DNA of 8,053 nucleotides from positions 1 through 8,053 of the forward strand of contig CAZJHX010000268.1 of the NCBI GenBank assembly GCA_964545715.1. The letters run 5' to 3'. A model generated the notes under the pieces. It was given only the letters and a program-made list of their open reading frames with translations, was not told where the DNA came from and did not search any database. The DNA is from CAZJHX01 sp964545715. Lineage in GTDB: Bacteria > Myxococcota_A > UBA9042 > GCA-2863065. Below, piece after piece: positions 1 through 7,850 of this stretch. Both the position numbers and the translations under genes were made by a program. How positions within the stretch are numbered: the stretch's first letter is position 1; each line of letters opens with the position of its first letter.

Positions 1-41
1 GGGGGGGGGGCGGCGCCGCCGCGGGGTTTTTTTATTTTTTT
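1..41. other. Low-complexity window end: G10 tract, GC palindrome, T7-A-T7 tract
   Basis: The first ten bases are all G. A perfect 12-base palindrome, GGCGGCGCCGCC (9-20), follows, and then GCGGGG and a T7-A-T7 tract (27-41). It superficially resembles a plus-strand intrinsic terminator (GC hairpin then T-run), which could end an unseen gene converging on acs. However, the palindrome has no loop, six bases separate it from the T-run, and homopolymers at a sequence end are typical of assembly error. Nothing coding is visible in 1-55. Confidence 0.5.
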
Positions 42-55
42 GGGTGCATCGACCA

Positions 56-2005
56 CTAGCCTTCCTGGCCCTCGTACTGCTCTCTCAGTGAGGCGACGAC
101 GGTGGGGTCGGCCAACGTGGTGGTGTCGCCCAGCGTGCGGCCCTCCGCGATGTCGCGCAGCAGGCGGCGCATGATCTTGCCCGAGCGGGTCTTGGGCAGG
201 TCGGCCGTGAAGATGATCTCCTCGGGGCGCGCAATGGCGCCGATCTTGACCGCCACGTGGGCCTTCAGCTCCACCTCCAGCTCATCGGACATGGCTGTGC
301 CCTCTTTCAGGCTGACAAACGAGACGATGCCCTGGCCCTTGAGGTCGTGCTTGCGGCCGACGACCGCGGCCTCGACCACGGCGTAATGGTCCACCAGCGC
401 GGACTCGACCTCCATGGTGCCGATGCGGTGGCCGCTGACGTTGAGCACGTCGTCGACGCGGCCCAGAATCATGAAGTTGCCTGCGCGATCCCGCTTGGCG
501 CCGTCGCCCGGGAAGTAGGTGCGCGTGTCCCACTTGCTGAAGTAGGTCTCGACGAAGCGCTCGTCGTCGCCCCACAGCGTCCGCAGCATGGACGGCCACG
601 GACGCGTGATCGCGAGCAGGCCACTGCCGCTGCGGACCTCTTCGCCGGACTCGTCCAGAACGGTGGCGCTGACCCCCGGCATGGAGGGTCCCGCAAAGCC
701 GGGCTTCATCGTGGTCACACCCGGCAGGCCGCTGAGCATGATGCCGCCGGTCTCGGTCTGCCACCACGTGTCCACAATCGGGCACCGGCCGCCACCGATG
801 CGCTCGTTGTACCAAATCCACGCCTCTGGATTGATCGGCTCACCCACTGATCCGAGCAGGCGCAGGCTGGACAGATCGTGGCCGTCAGGATGCTGATCGC
901 CCCACTTCATAAAGGCGCGAATGGCCGTCGGCGCGGTGTAAAAGACCGTGACGCCGTGACGCTCCACCATGTCCCAGAAGCGGTCGCGCTCGGGGTAGTT
1001 CGGCGCGCCCTCGTACATCACGGCCGTGGCCCCGCACTGCAGCGGTCCGTACACGATGTAGCTGTGCCCGGTGATCCAGCCGACGTCCGCCGTGCACCAG
1101 TAGACGTCCGAGTCCTTCAGGTCGAAGACGTACTTGCTGGTGGCGTGCGTGACCACGGAGTAGCCGCCTGTGGTGTGCACGATGCCCTTGGGCTTGCCGG
1201 TGGTGCCGGACGTGTACAGGATGAACAAGACGTCCTCGGCATCCATCACCTCAGCCGGGCAGTCGTTACCCACCTGCGGCTCCAGGTCGTGATACCAGTG
1301 GTCGCGGCCCTCGGTCATCTCACACTCGAACGGATCGCCGTACGGGCGCTTGATCACGATGCACGACGTGATGCTGGGCGTGCTCTCCAGCGCTTTGTCG
1401 GCTTCTTTCTTCAGCGCCAGCACCTTCCCGCGACGCCAGCCACCGTCGGCCGTGATCAGGCACTTGCACTCGGAGTCGTTGATGCGGTCCGCCAGCGAGT
1501 CGGGTGAGAAGCCACCGAACACCACGCTGTGAATCGCGCCGATCCGGGCGCACGCCAGCATGGCGACCGCTGCCTCCACAATCATGGGCATGTACAGCGC
1601 GACCCGATCGCCGCGCCCAACACCCTGCCCCTTCAGCACATTGGCAAACCGGCACACCTCGCGATGAAGCTGGCGATACGTCAGCGTACGCTCGTCGCCG
1701 TTCTCGCCCTCCCAGATGATCGCAGCCTTGTTGCCCCGCGTCGCCAGGTGGCGATCCAGACAGTTGTGCGTAATGTTGAGCTTGCCGCCTACGAACCACT
1801 GCACGTGCGGCGGATTCCAATCCATCACCGCGGACCAGGGCGCAAACCACTCCAGCTCTTTGGCGTGGTCCTCCCAATACGCTTCCGGATCCTCGCCCGC
1901 CCGCTCGTACAGGCGTGCGTTGTTGATCACCGCAGCAGCGGCAAACTCAGCGGACGGTGGAAACTCCCGTACTTCGTCGAGCAGGTCATCGAATACGTCG
2001 GTCAT
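56..2005 (-). CDS. acs: Acetyl-CoA synthetase (acetate--CoA ligase, AMP-forming)
   Basis: This cytosolic enzyme activates acetate with ATP to acetyl-AMP and then transfers the acetyl group to CoA, feeding acetate into central metabolism. The 649 residues match the usual Acs length of about 650. Visible motifs of the ANL adenylate-forming family are the phosphate-binding loop YTSGTTGKPKG (264-274), WWQTETGG (414-421), GDGAKRD (500-506, ATP-ribose Asp501), GRVDD (515-519, hinge region) and SGHRIGT (524-530). PKTRSGKIMRR (604-614) contains Lys610, the counterpart of the lysine that protein acetyltransferases modify and sirtuins restore in Salmonella Acs, so the same post-translational control is possible. 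Trp414 sits where Acs enzymes use tryptophan to restrict the pocket to acetate, which argues against a propionyl-CoA synthetase. The ATG start is preceded by GAGGA at 7-base spacing and lies 13 bases after the lhr stop, suggesting one operon. No key residue is missing. Confidence 0.97.
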   Translation of the reverse strand: MTDVFDDLLDEVREFPPSAEFAAAAVINNARLYERAGEDPEAYWEDHAKELEWFAPWSAVMDWNPPHVQWFVGGKLNITHNCLDRHLATRGNKAAIIWEGENGDERTLTYRQLHREVCRFANVLKGQGVGRGDRVALYMPMIVEAAVAMLACARIGAIHSVVFGGFSPDSLADRINDSECKCLITADGGWRRGKVLALKKEADKALESTPSITSCIVIKRPYGDPFECEMTEGRDHWYHDLEPQVGNDCPAEVMDAEDVLFILYTSGTTGKPKGIVHTTGGYSVVTHATSKYVFDLKDSDVYWCTADVGWITGHSYIVYGPLQCGATAVMYEGAPNYPERDRFWDMVERHGVTVFYTAPTAIRAFMKWGDQHPDGHDLSSLRLLGSVGEPINPEAWIWYNERIGGGRCPIVDTWWQTETGGIMLSGLPGVTTMKPGFAGPSMPGVSATVLDESGEEVRSGSGLLAITRPWPSMLRTLWGDDERFVETYFSKWDTRTYFPGDGAKRDRAGNFMILGRVDDVLNVSGHRIGTMEVESALVDHYAVVEAAVVGRKHDLKGQGIVSFVSLKEGTAMSDELEVELKAHVAVKIGAIARPEEIIFTADLPKTRSGKIMRRLLRDIAEGRTLGDTTTLADPTVVASLREQYEGQEG

Positions 2006-2012
2006 GTGCGGG

Positions 2013-2017
2013 TCCTC
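2013..2017 (-). promoter_or_regulatory. Shine-Dalgarno site of acs
   Basis: On the minus strand the 13 bases between the lhr TGA and the acs ATG contain GAGGA, ending 7 bases before the ATG. This is a near-ideal ribosome binding site and fixes the acs start. It also shows that acs can be translated from a transcript that began upstream of lhr. It is the only strong Shine-Dalgarno site among the four gene starts in the window. Confidence 0.75.
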
Positions 2018-2018
2018 G

Positions 2019-5000
2019 TCAATCGAGCAGCGAGGCTATCAAGCGAGGACGATCGGGCGCAACGTCGGGATCCTCCAGGATGGGCCGCTCCACCAACTGA
2101 CCCGCCTCCTTCGAGGCCACGGGGACGCCGTCACGAAAAATCACCGCGTTGCCCAGCACCGCCGGCACCCGCGGACCCGGCGTCAGAATGCCCGCCAGGT
2201 TCAACGGATCCGTGGCCGGCACGCGCACGATCTCAGGCTCGTCATGTCGGCGCCGAACCGCGCGCATGGCCGCAACCGCGTCCGGCAACGCAAACTGCTC
2301 CCCCACAAACCCGGTCACAAACCGGCCGCCGCGCAGCTCGCCACGCGCCTCCAGCCGCCGATACACCCGCAGCAGGTCGCGCCAGGGCGGCAGCGTATTC
2401 TCGCGCGCCAGCAAATCCCGAAACACGATGCCGTACCGCCGCAGCAGCTGCCGCGCGACCGCCTCCACATCGGGCTCGGCCGCCGGCGGCGCCTCATCCG
2501 CCTCCTCCAGCGACACCTGTGGCCGCAGCAGCGACCAACGACCACCCCCGCGTCCCAGGCGCGGTCGCTGCCCGCGATATCGTCGATCCCGCCGTGCTGC
2601 GCTGGCTTTTCGCTCCTGGGTGCGGCCGCGACGCAGCAGAGACCGTAGGGCCCCAAACCCATCCGCCGTCACAAACCCGGCGGCCACCAACTCCCACAGG
2701 CCGTCTTCCACCTCGCACGGCAGCCGATGGACCAGGGACTCCAGCTCTCTCGTAAACAGCGCACCGCGCTGGCGCAGACACGCCAACACGTCCCGCGCCG
2801 CATGACTGAGCGACGCCTCCAGCGCCTCCAGATCCACATCCGTCACCAACAGCCACGGCAGATCCTCACGCAGCGCAAACGTCACCGGCGCCGCCCGGCT
2901 TGGCGCTGCGCCCGACCCGACCTCCCGCGGCTTCAAGCGCCCCCAGGCCAGCTCGCCGCCGTAACACAGGTCGTCCAGCCAGGTCTGGTCGTAGTGGGTC
3001 AGGCGCGCCGGCAGCACGTCCTTCTCCCAAGCGGCCGAGGCCAACTCGAACCCCTGAAGCTGCTCCAAAACGATGGCCAGACCGTCAGCGCCGCTGAGCC
3101 GCGTGTTGGGCATCAGATGCTGCCAGCGAAACAGGAATCGCAGCAGATCCGCGGCCGAGACCGGCTGGATCTGCTTGCGCAGCGTCGAGATCGTCAGCCG
3201 GTGGATCCGCGCCAGCACGCGCCGGTCACACCACTCCACAGTCTCGCCGTCCAGGGCGTCACCCTTGCCACGCCCGGTGAAGCGGCCGCGCAGCACCAGG
3301 CCGTCGCTCTCCATCGCATGGATCGCATGGTCGACATCGGACCGCGGCAACCCGAGCCGCCCAGCCAGCACAGCCGACTCCACGGGACCGCTGATCTCCA
3401 TGTGCCCGCGTACGATCGCCTTCAGCGCCGCGGCCGAATCCTCAAACCGCAGCCCCCCATCGAGCACCGGCGGGGTGGGCTGAAACACCGCCTCCGGCAG
3501 GGCCGTCCGCACCAGCTCAACCCGCTCCGACGCCACCCAGGCCGCCCCGTCCGCGCCCCACGTGGCTCGCACGATGCGCTGGGTGCCGACCAGAGTCGTC
3601 ACCCAGTCGGGCGCCGCCAGCGGATCCTCCACCGGCATCATGTGCAGGGTCAGCAGCGCGTCGTGCAGCTCGTCCGGATCACGAACCACCGGCTGCATAT
3701 CCGCCACCACCTGCGCGATGGCCTGCGGGTCCAGCACCCCCAGATCATCCGCCAGGCTGGGCAGCCCGCGGCGCAGCGTGACCGCTCGACTGCGACGCTC
3801 TTCCAGCGGCGCGTCATCCAAAAACGCGTACGGGTTGGCGTTCAACAGCTCGTGACTCAGCGGGCTGGGCTCCGGCGAGTCGATCGCCACCGCCCGCATG
3901 GCACCGCTCTCAAGGTCCGCCAGCACCTGACGCAGCCCGTCGAGATCCATCCACTCCTGCAGACAGTCCCGCAGCGTCTCCTTGACCAGCGGATGATCGG
4001 GCGGCTCCAGCGCGCCGGTGATGTTCTCCTGACACGCGGCCTGGTCGGGAAAGACCGCCGCCAGCAGGTCATCGCACCGAATGCGCTGCAGCGGATAGGG
4101 CGTGCGCTTGCCGTGCGTAAAGCGCAGCACCGCCAGCGAGCGGGTCGCGTTCCACCGCCAGCGGGCGCCCCACATCGGGCTGCCGGTCAGCAGCGCCTGA
4201 GTCAACACCGGCCCCACCGTCTGCGGCCGCAGAAACTCGAACACCGCCTCCAGCGGAAAGCTGTGATGCGGCCCAAGCGAGATGACGATGCCGTCGTCCG
4301 TGGCCGCCGCCTGCAGCTCGAAGTTGAAGCTGACGCAGAAGCGCTTGCGCAGCGCCAGACCCCAGGCGCGGTTGATCCGGGCGCCGAGCGGCGCGTGAAT
4401 CACCAGCTGCATGCCGCCGCCCTCATCAAAGAAGCGCTCGGCCACGATGCAGCGCTGTGTCGGCATTGCGCCGAGCATGGCCGACGACGCGGCCAGGTAC
4501 GCCACCAACTGCTCCGCACCTGCCGCCGGCAATTTGCACTGCTCAGCGATGTAGGCGCTGACCGAGTTGAGGCTGTCCCCCGCCTGCAGCCGCGCGAAGA
4601 CATCCTGCCTCAGGTCGCCGACCGCGCTGCTGAGCTCGGCCGTGCGGGCCGGAGCCTCGCCAAACCAGAACGGCACGTTGGGGTTGGCGCCCTGCGCGTC
4701 CTCGACCCGGACCACGCCGGCGCGCGACTCCACCCGCCGGACCCGCCACGCGGTGCTGCCCAGCAGGAAGACGTCCCCGGCCAGGCTCTCGATGGCGAAG
4801 TCCTCGTCGATGGTGCCCACCCGCATGTTGTCGGGCTCGGCGACGACCTTGTAGTCGGCCCGATCCGGGATGGCGCCGCCGCTGGTGATCGCCGCCATCC
4901 GGGCCCCGCGCCGCCCCTTCACCTGGCCGTTGACCCGGTCCATGTGCAGGTGTGCACGACTGCGACCACGCTCGGTGGCGATGCCCTCGGACAGCATCTC

Positions 5001-6362
5001 CAGCACCTGGTCAAAGTCCTTGCGCGGCAGCTCGGCATACGGCGCCGCCTGCCGCACCAGCGCAAACAGGGCCTCGATATCCCAGTCGTCACAGGCGCAC
5101 ATGGCGACCAGCTGCTGGCTGAGAATATCCAACGGCATGGGCGGCACGCAGATGCGGTCCAGCTCCCCGCGCCGCACCGAGCGAATCAGCGCGGCGCATT
5201 CGATCAGCTGGTCCCGCGTGGTGGCAAACAGGCGCCCCTTGGGCGTCGCACCCAGCGAGTGGCCAGAGCGACCCACGCGCTGCAAGAACGTGGCGATGGA
5301 GCGCGGCGAGCCGAACTGGACCACCAGCTCCACGTCGCCGACGTCGATGCCCAGCTCCAGCGACGCCGTGGCGACCACCACCGGCACCTCCGCGGCTTTG
5401 AGCTTCTGCTCGGCATCCAGCCGCCGCTTGCGAGCCAGGGCACCGTGATGCGCGCGCACCTGGTCCTCACCCAGACGCTCACCCAGGGCGTGGGCAAAGC
5501 GCTCGGCCATGCGGCGGGTGTTCACAAAGACCAGAGTCGTGCGGTGCGCCTTGACCAGCTCCGCGACCCGGTCGTAGACCTCGGCCATCTGCTCCTGCGC
5601 CGCGATGGGCCCCAGCTCGTCGCCGGCGGGCAGCTCGATGTGCAGGTCCAGCGGTCGCTCGTGCCCGCTGTCCACGATGAGCGGCAGCTCGCGCCCCCCG
5701 CCGACCAGCATGCGGGCGATGGTCTCGATGGGCTTTTGTGTGGCGGACAGCCCGATACGGACCGGACGCGCACTGCCCTCGGCCGCCACCAGCGCGTCCA
5801 GCCGCTCCAGCGACAGCGCCATATGCGAGCCGCGCTTTGACCCGGCCACCGCGTGGATCTCGTCGACGATGACCGTGTGCGTCGTGGCCAGCGACTGCCG
5901 ACCGATGCGCGCGGTCAGCAGGATATACAGCGACTCCGGCGTTGTGATCAGAATGTGCGGCGGCCGGCGCGCCATGCGCTGTCGAGCGCTCTGGCTGGTG
6001 TCCCCCGAGCGCACGAAGGTGCGGATCGCGGGCAGGTCATAACCCAGCCGCTCGGCCACGGCCCGCAGACCCGTCAAAGGCGCCTGCAGGTTCTTTTCGA
6101 TGTCGTTGCCCAGCGCCTTGAGCGGGGACAGGTAGACGACCTGGATGCGGTCGTCCAGCTCGCCCGCCAGCGCCTTGCGAACCAACGCATCCAGACACGC
6201 GAGAAACGCGGCGAGCGTCTTGCCGGACCCCGTGGGGGCAGCGATCAGGGTGTCTCGGCCGCGCGCGATGGCGGGCCAGCCTTTTGCCTGCGCCTGCGTC
6301 GGCTTTTCAAAGGTCTCGGAGAACCAGGTCGAGACGATCGGGTGGAATTGTTTCAGTGGCAC
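2019..6362 (-). CDS. lhr: Lhr-family ATP-dependent helicase, full-length (core plus CTD)
   Basis: This is a large superfamily 2 helicase. Characterised Lhr proteins are ATP-driven 3'-to-5' single-strand DNA translocases that unwind RNA:DNA or DNA duplexes, with a proposed role in DNA repair. The 1447 residues compare with about 1500 in E. coli and mycobacteria. Core motifs are PTQAQ (21-25), motif I APTGSGKT (42-49), motif Ia YLSPLKAL (77-84), TTPESL (140-145), motif II DEIH (167-170), motif III SAT (206-208), motif IV around LVFVNTRR (277-284), motif V with LELGIDVGDVELV (335-347) and motif VI QRVGRSGH (361-368). The winged-helix and Lhr-specific domains follow to about residue 850. The C-terminal region carries the Lhr-CTD signature FRWQHLMPNTRL (1078-1089), then LDDLCYGGELAWGRL (1129-1143), a winged-helix region, an Arg-rich linker (1242-1278) and GRWSLL (1274-1279). 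The start is GTG: an in-frame TGA lies at 6390-6392, no other start codon intervenes, and the next residues (FHPIVSTWF) match the usual Lhr N-terminus. No Shine-Dalgarno site is visible. No metallophosphoesterase partner gene lies beside it. Confidence 0.95.
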   Translation of the reverse strand: MPLKQFHPIVSTWFSETFEKPTQAQAKGWPAIARGRDTLIAAPTGSGKTLAAFLACLDALVRKALAGELDDRIQVVYLSPLKALGNDIEKNLQAPLTGLRAVAERLGYDLPAIRTFVRSGDTSQSARQRMARRPPHILITTPESLYILLTARIGRQSLATTHTVIVDEIHAVAGSKRGSHMALSLERLDALVAAEGSARPVRIGLSATQKPIETIARMLVGGGRELPLIVDSGHERPLDLHIELPAGDELGPIAAQEQMAEVYDRVAELVKAHRTTLVFVNTRRMAERFAHALGERLGEDQVRAHHGALARKRRLDAEQKLKAAEVPVVVATASLELGIDVGDVELVVQFGSPRSIATFLQRVGRSGHSLGATPKGRLFATTRDQLIECAALIRSVRRGELDRICVPPMPLDILSQQLVAMCACDDWDIEALFALVRQAAPYAELPRKDFDQVLEMLSEGIATERGRSRAHLHMDRVNGQVKGRRGARMAAITSGGAIPDRADYKVVAEPDNMRVGTIDEDFAIESLAGDVFLLGSTAWRVRRVESRAGVVRVEDAQGANPNVPFWFGEAPARTAELSSAVGDLRQDVFARLQAGDSLNSVSAYIAEQCKLPAAGAEQLVAYLAASSAMLGAMPTQRCIVAERFFDEGGGMQLVIHAPLGARINRAWGLALRKRFCVSFNFELQAAATDDGIVISLGPHHSFPLEAVFEFLRPQTVGPVLTQALLTGSPMWGARWRWNATRSLAVLRFTHGKRTPYPLQRIRCDDLLAAVFPDQAACQENITGALEPPDHPLVKETLRDCLQEWMDLDGLRQVLADLESGAMRAVAIDSPEPSPLSHELLNANPYAFLDDAPLEERRSRAVTLRRGLPSLADDLGVLDPQAIAQVVADMQPVVRDPDELHDALLTLHMMPVEDPLAAPDWVTTLVGTQRIVRATWGADGAAWVASERVELVRTALPEAVFQPTPPVLDGGLRFEDSAAALKAIVRGHMEISGPVESAVLAGRLGLPRSDVDHAIHAMESDGLVLRGRFTGRGKGDALDGETVEWCDRRVLARIHRLTISTLRKQIQPVSAADLLRFLFRWQHLMPNTRLSGADGLAIVLEQLQGFELASAAWEKDVLPARLTHYDQTWLDDLCYGGELAWGRLKPREVGSGAAPSRAAPVTFALREDLPWLLVTDVDLEALEASLSHAARDVLACLRQRGALFTRELESLVHRLPCEVEDGLWELVAAGFVTADGFGALRSLLRRGRTQERKASAARRDRRYRGQRPRLGRGGGRWSLLRPQVSLEEADEAPPAAEPDVEAVARQLLRRYGIVFRDLLARENTLPPWRDLLRVYRRLEARGELRGGRFVTGFVGEQFALPDAVAAMRAVRRRHDEPEIVRVPATDPLNLAGILTPGPRVPAVLGNAVIFRDGVPVASKEAGQLVERPILEDPDVAPDRPRLIASLLD

Positions 6363-6364
6363 AA

Positions 6365-6387
6365 AACCGACCGTATACTGGTCGTTT
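6365..6387. promoter_or_regulatory. Operator-like dyad in the divergent gap
   Basis: An imperfect inverted repeat, CGACC-N7-GGTCG, spans 6368-6384. One mismatched pair and then two more A/T pairs extend it to 6365-6387. Its centre is the palindrome GTATAC (6373-6378), so -10-like hexamers can be read on both strands: TATACT on plus (6374-6379) and TATACG on minus (6372-6377). A repressor bound here could control lhr-acs and the lipoprotein operon together. The dyad is seen in the sequence. Its function, and the protein that would bind it, are inference. Confidence 0.35.
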
Positions 6388-6398
6388 GTTCAGCGCAA
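6372..6398 (-). promoter_or_regulatory. Candidate promoter for lhr-acs
   Basis: On the minus strand TTGCGC (6398-6393) and TATACG (6377-6372) are separated by 15 bases, a weak sigma-70-like pair with a short spacer. Transcription would begin near 6365, about 3 bases before the lhr GTG, giving an almost leaderless message. That would fit the lack of a Shine-Dalgarno site at lhr. The match is modest and could be chance. Confidence 0.25.
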
Positions 6399-6420
6399 GC
6401 GTCATCGGCGAAAAAGCTGC

Positions 6421-6426
6421 TATGCT
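6421..6426 (+). promoter_or_regulatory. Candidate -10 box for the lipoprotein gene
   Basis: TATGCT matches four of six positions of the sigma-70 -10 consensus and ends 6 bases before the ATG at 6433, so transcription would start at or beside the ATG. No good -35 box lies at the right distance. The alternative on this strand is the better -10 hexamer TATACT at 6374-6379, which would leave a leader of roughly 47 bases, again without a clear Shine-Dalgarno site. The sequence alone does not decide between them. Confidence 0.2.
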
Positions 6427-6432
6427 CCCCCG

Positions 6433-7845
6433 ATGCTTAGGTTTTTTGTGCTGGCGCTGGCGACGTCGGGCTTGATTGGCGGGTGCTTCGGCGCCGGCCC
6501 GCAGCTGACCGCAGACGCCCTGTGTTCAGGCGGCGGACGCCAGGGCAACCAGGACTTCTGCCGGGACTGGGGCGACGCCAAACGCGCCTATTACGCCAAG
6601 CGCTGGAGCGACGCTGTCCGATTTGCGCGCCGCGCTCGAGATGCCCGGGAGTCCGAAGGCGTCGCACGCCTGCTCCAGGACGCCACCGTGGCCATCGAAG
6701 CGGCGGACGACGGACCATACAACATGCGCCTGCGGTGGTGCCCGCAGACCGTGCGCCTGGACACCCGCAACGACCTCTTCCAGCTGCTGCGCTGTCCGCA
6801 GGCGCGGTACATCGCCAAGCCCAGCGAGACCAAAGACACGGCCCTGGAGAACGTGCGCGCGCGGCTGCAGACCTTTCTGAACGACGAGCGCCACGACGAG
6901 ATCACGCGCGCGCTCTTCATCCACGTGTGCCGCGAAGAGATCGCCTTGACGACTCGCGACCGCCCGGCGCGCACGCTGACCTGCGCGTGGCAGGCCGATC
7001 AGCTGGACACCGAGCGCCTGCGCGCCGAGGTCGTCGGCCTGAGCCCCGCCGAGCGCAACCAGGTAATGGCCACGATGAAACGCGACGTGCCGTGGCTCGG
7101 AGCGCGCGCCAATAAGGCCTACCCGCCCGACAGCCCGAATCGGGTGGTGTTCTATAACCTTCCCACGCGTGTGCGCGAGGCCCACGAGCTTTTCAAGCGC
7201 AACAACGCCGAGCCGCTGCGCACCGTGCAGCGCTTCAGAGCCAATCTGGCCGCCGCAGAGGCCCAGACTTGCGCCCCTCCCCTGCAAAGCCGGCTGACGG
7301 GGCTGCTGGCGACGGCGAGACCCAGAACCGCCGACCTGCGAAAGCGCCTGGGCGGCGAGGTCGGGGTCCTGTTGGGCAAGGCCCTGGCGCAGTGCCACTA
7401 CCACAACAAGCGCCTGGCGCGGTCGGCCGCCATGCTGGACGCCCTGGCCGGGCTCGACGCGCCGACGACGCTGGCGGACAAGATCTATCAAGCCCAGCGG
7501 GGCGCCACCGAGATCGACATCCCAAAGCCCGCCTTCGCTCAGGACCAGATGAGCCGGGTCTGGAAGCGGGCAGCGGGCTCCCTGATCAGCGGCATGCGGC
7601 GTATCAGCGGCGTCGTCAGCGGCACCGAGCGCGTCACGGGCGGCACACGTCTGACCTTCAAGAAGCCGCGCCGCGCGGAGGCTCCCCCGCCGATCACGGT
7701 CGATGACGCCACCGCCGTCGAGCCGGGCCGCTTTGTCGAGCTGCTCGCCCCCAGAGCGGGGCCCGCCGCGGTCGTGAAAGTGGCCGCCAACGCCAAGACC
7801 CGGGCCAAGGTCTTTCGCCTGGCCGACGTGGTCCTCACCCGGTAG
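6433..7845 (+). CDS. Exported Cys-rich lipoprotein of unknown function
   Basis: I do not recognise a named family. The 470-residue product starts with a short lipoprotein signal peptide (Arg3, hydrophobic 4-15) ending in the lipobox LIGGC with Cys18, so it should be lipidated and anchored in the envelope. Residue +2 is Phe, not the Asp associated with inner-membrane retention in enterobacteria. Eight more cysteines follow at 31, 43, 103, 121, 166, 184, 280 and 321, an even number that suits disulfides in an oxidising compartment. Two stretches look like TPR-type helical hairpins: residues about 47-90 (with YYAKRWSDAVRFARRA) and about 310-340 (LLGKALAQCHYHNKRLARSA). The last 85 residues (about 385-470) lack cysteine and read as beta-rich, with a proline linker (APPP, 417-420) and a PGRFVEL stretch (431-437). 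The signal peptide decides the start, because there is no Shine-Dalgarno site. It ends 5 bases before a symporter gene, suggesting an operon and possibly a transport-associated role. Confidence 0.8.
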   Translation: MLRFFVLALATSGLIGGCFGAGPQLTADALCSGGGRQGNQDFCRDWGDAKRAYYAKRWSDAVRFARRARDARESEGVARLLQDATVAIEAADDGPYNMRLRWCPQTVRLDTRNDLFQLLRCPQARYIAKPSETKDTALENVRARLQTFLNDERHDEITRALFIHVCREEIALTTRDRPARTLTCAWQADQLDTERLRAEVVGLSPAERNQVMATMKRDVPWLGARANKAYPPDSPNRVVFYNLPTRVREAHELFKRNNAEPLRTVQRFRANLAAAEAQTCAPPLQSRLTGLLATARPRTADLRKRLGGEVGVLLGKALAQCHYHNKRLARSAAMLDALAGLDAPTTLADKIYQAQRGATEIDIPKPAFAQDQMSRVWKRAAGSLISGMRRISGVVSGTERVTGGTRLTFKKPRRAEAPPPITVDDATAVEPGRFVELLAPRAGPAAVVKVAANAKTRAKVFRLADVVLTR

Positions 7846-7850
7846 CCCCC

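Noticed and set aside
9..41. Intrinsic terminator for a gene left of the window or for acs
   Set aside because: For acs the order is wrong: the A-run precedes the hairpin on the minus strand. For a plus-strand gene the palindrome has no loop, is separated from the T-run, and sits in suspect end sequence.
3313..3330. Tandem 9-base repeat ATCGCATGG x2
   Set aside because: It lies within the lhr coding sequence, has only two copies, and encodes ordinary residues of a helix (HAIHAM), so it has no repeat function that I can support.
2727..5840. Very long open frame (over 1000 codons) on the plus strand opposite lhr
   Set aside because: It is antisense to a helicase with all its motifs intact. 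Its translation is an Arg/Gln/His/Pro-rich string without recognisable domains, as expected from GC-rich codon shadowing.
6526..7491. Minus-strand open frame of 321 codons opposite the lipoprotein gene
   Set aside because: The plus-strand frame has a signal peptide, lipobox and balanced protein composition. The minus frame is low-complexity Arg/Gly/Ala sequence typical of a shadow.
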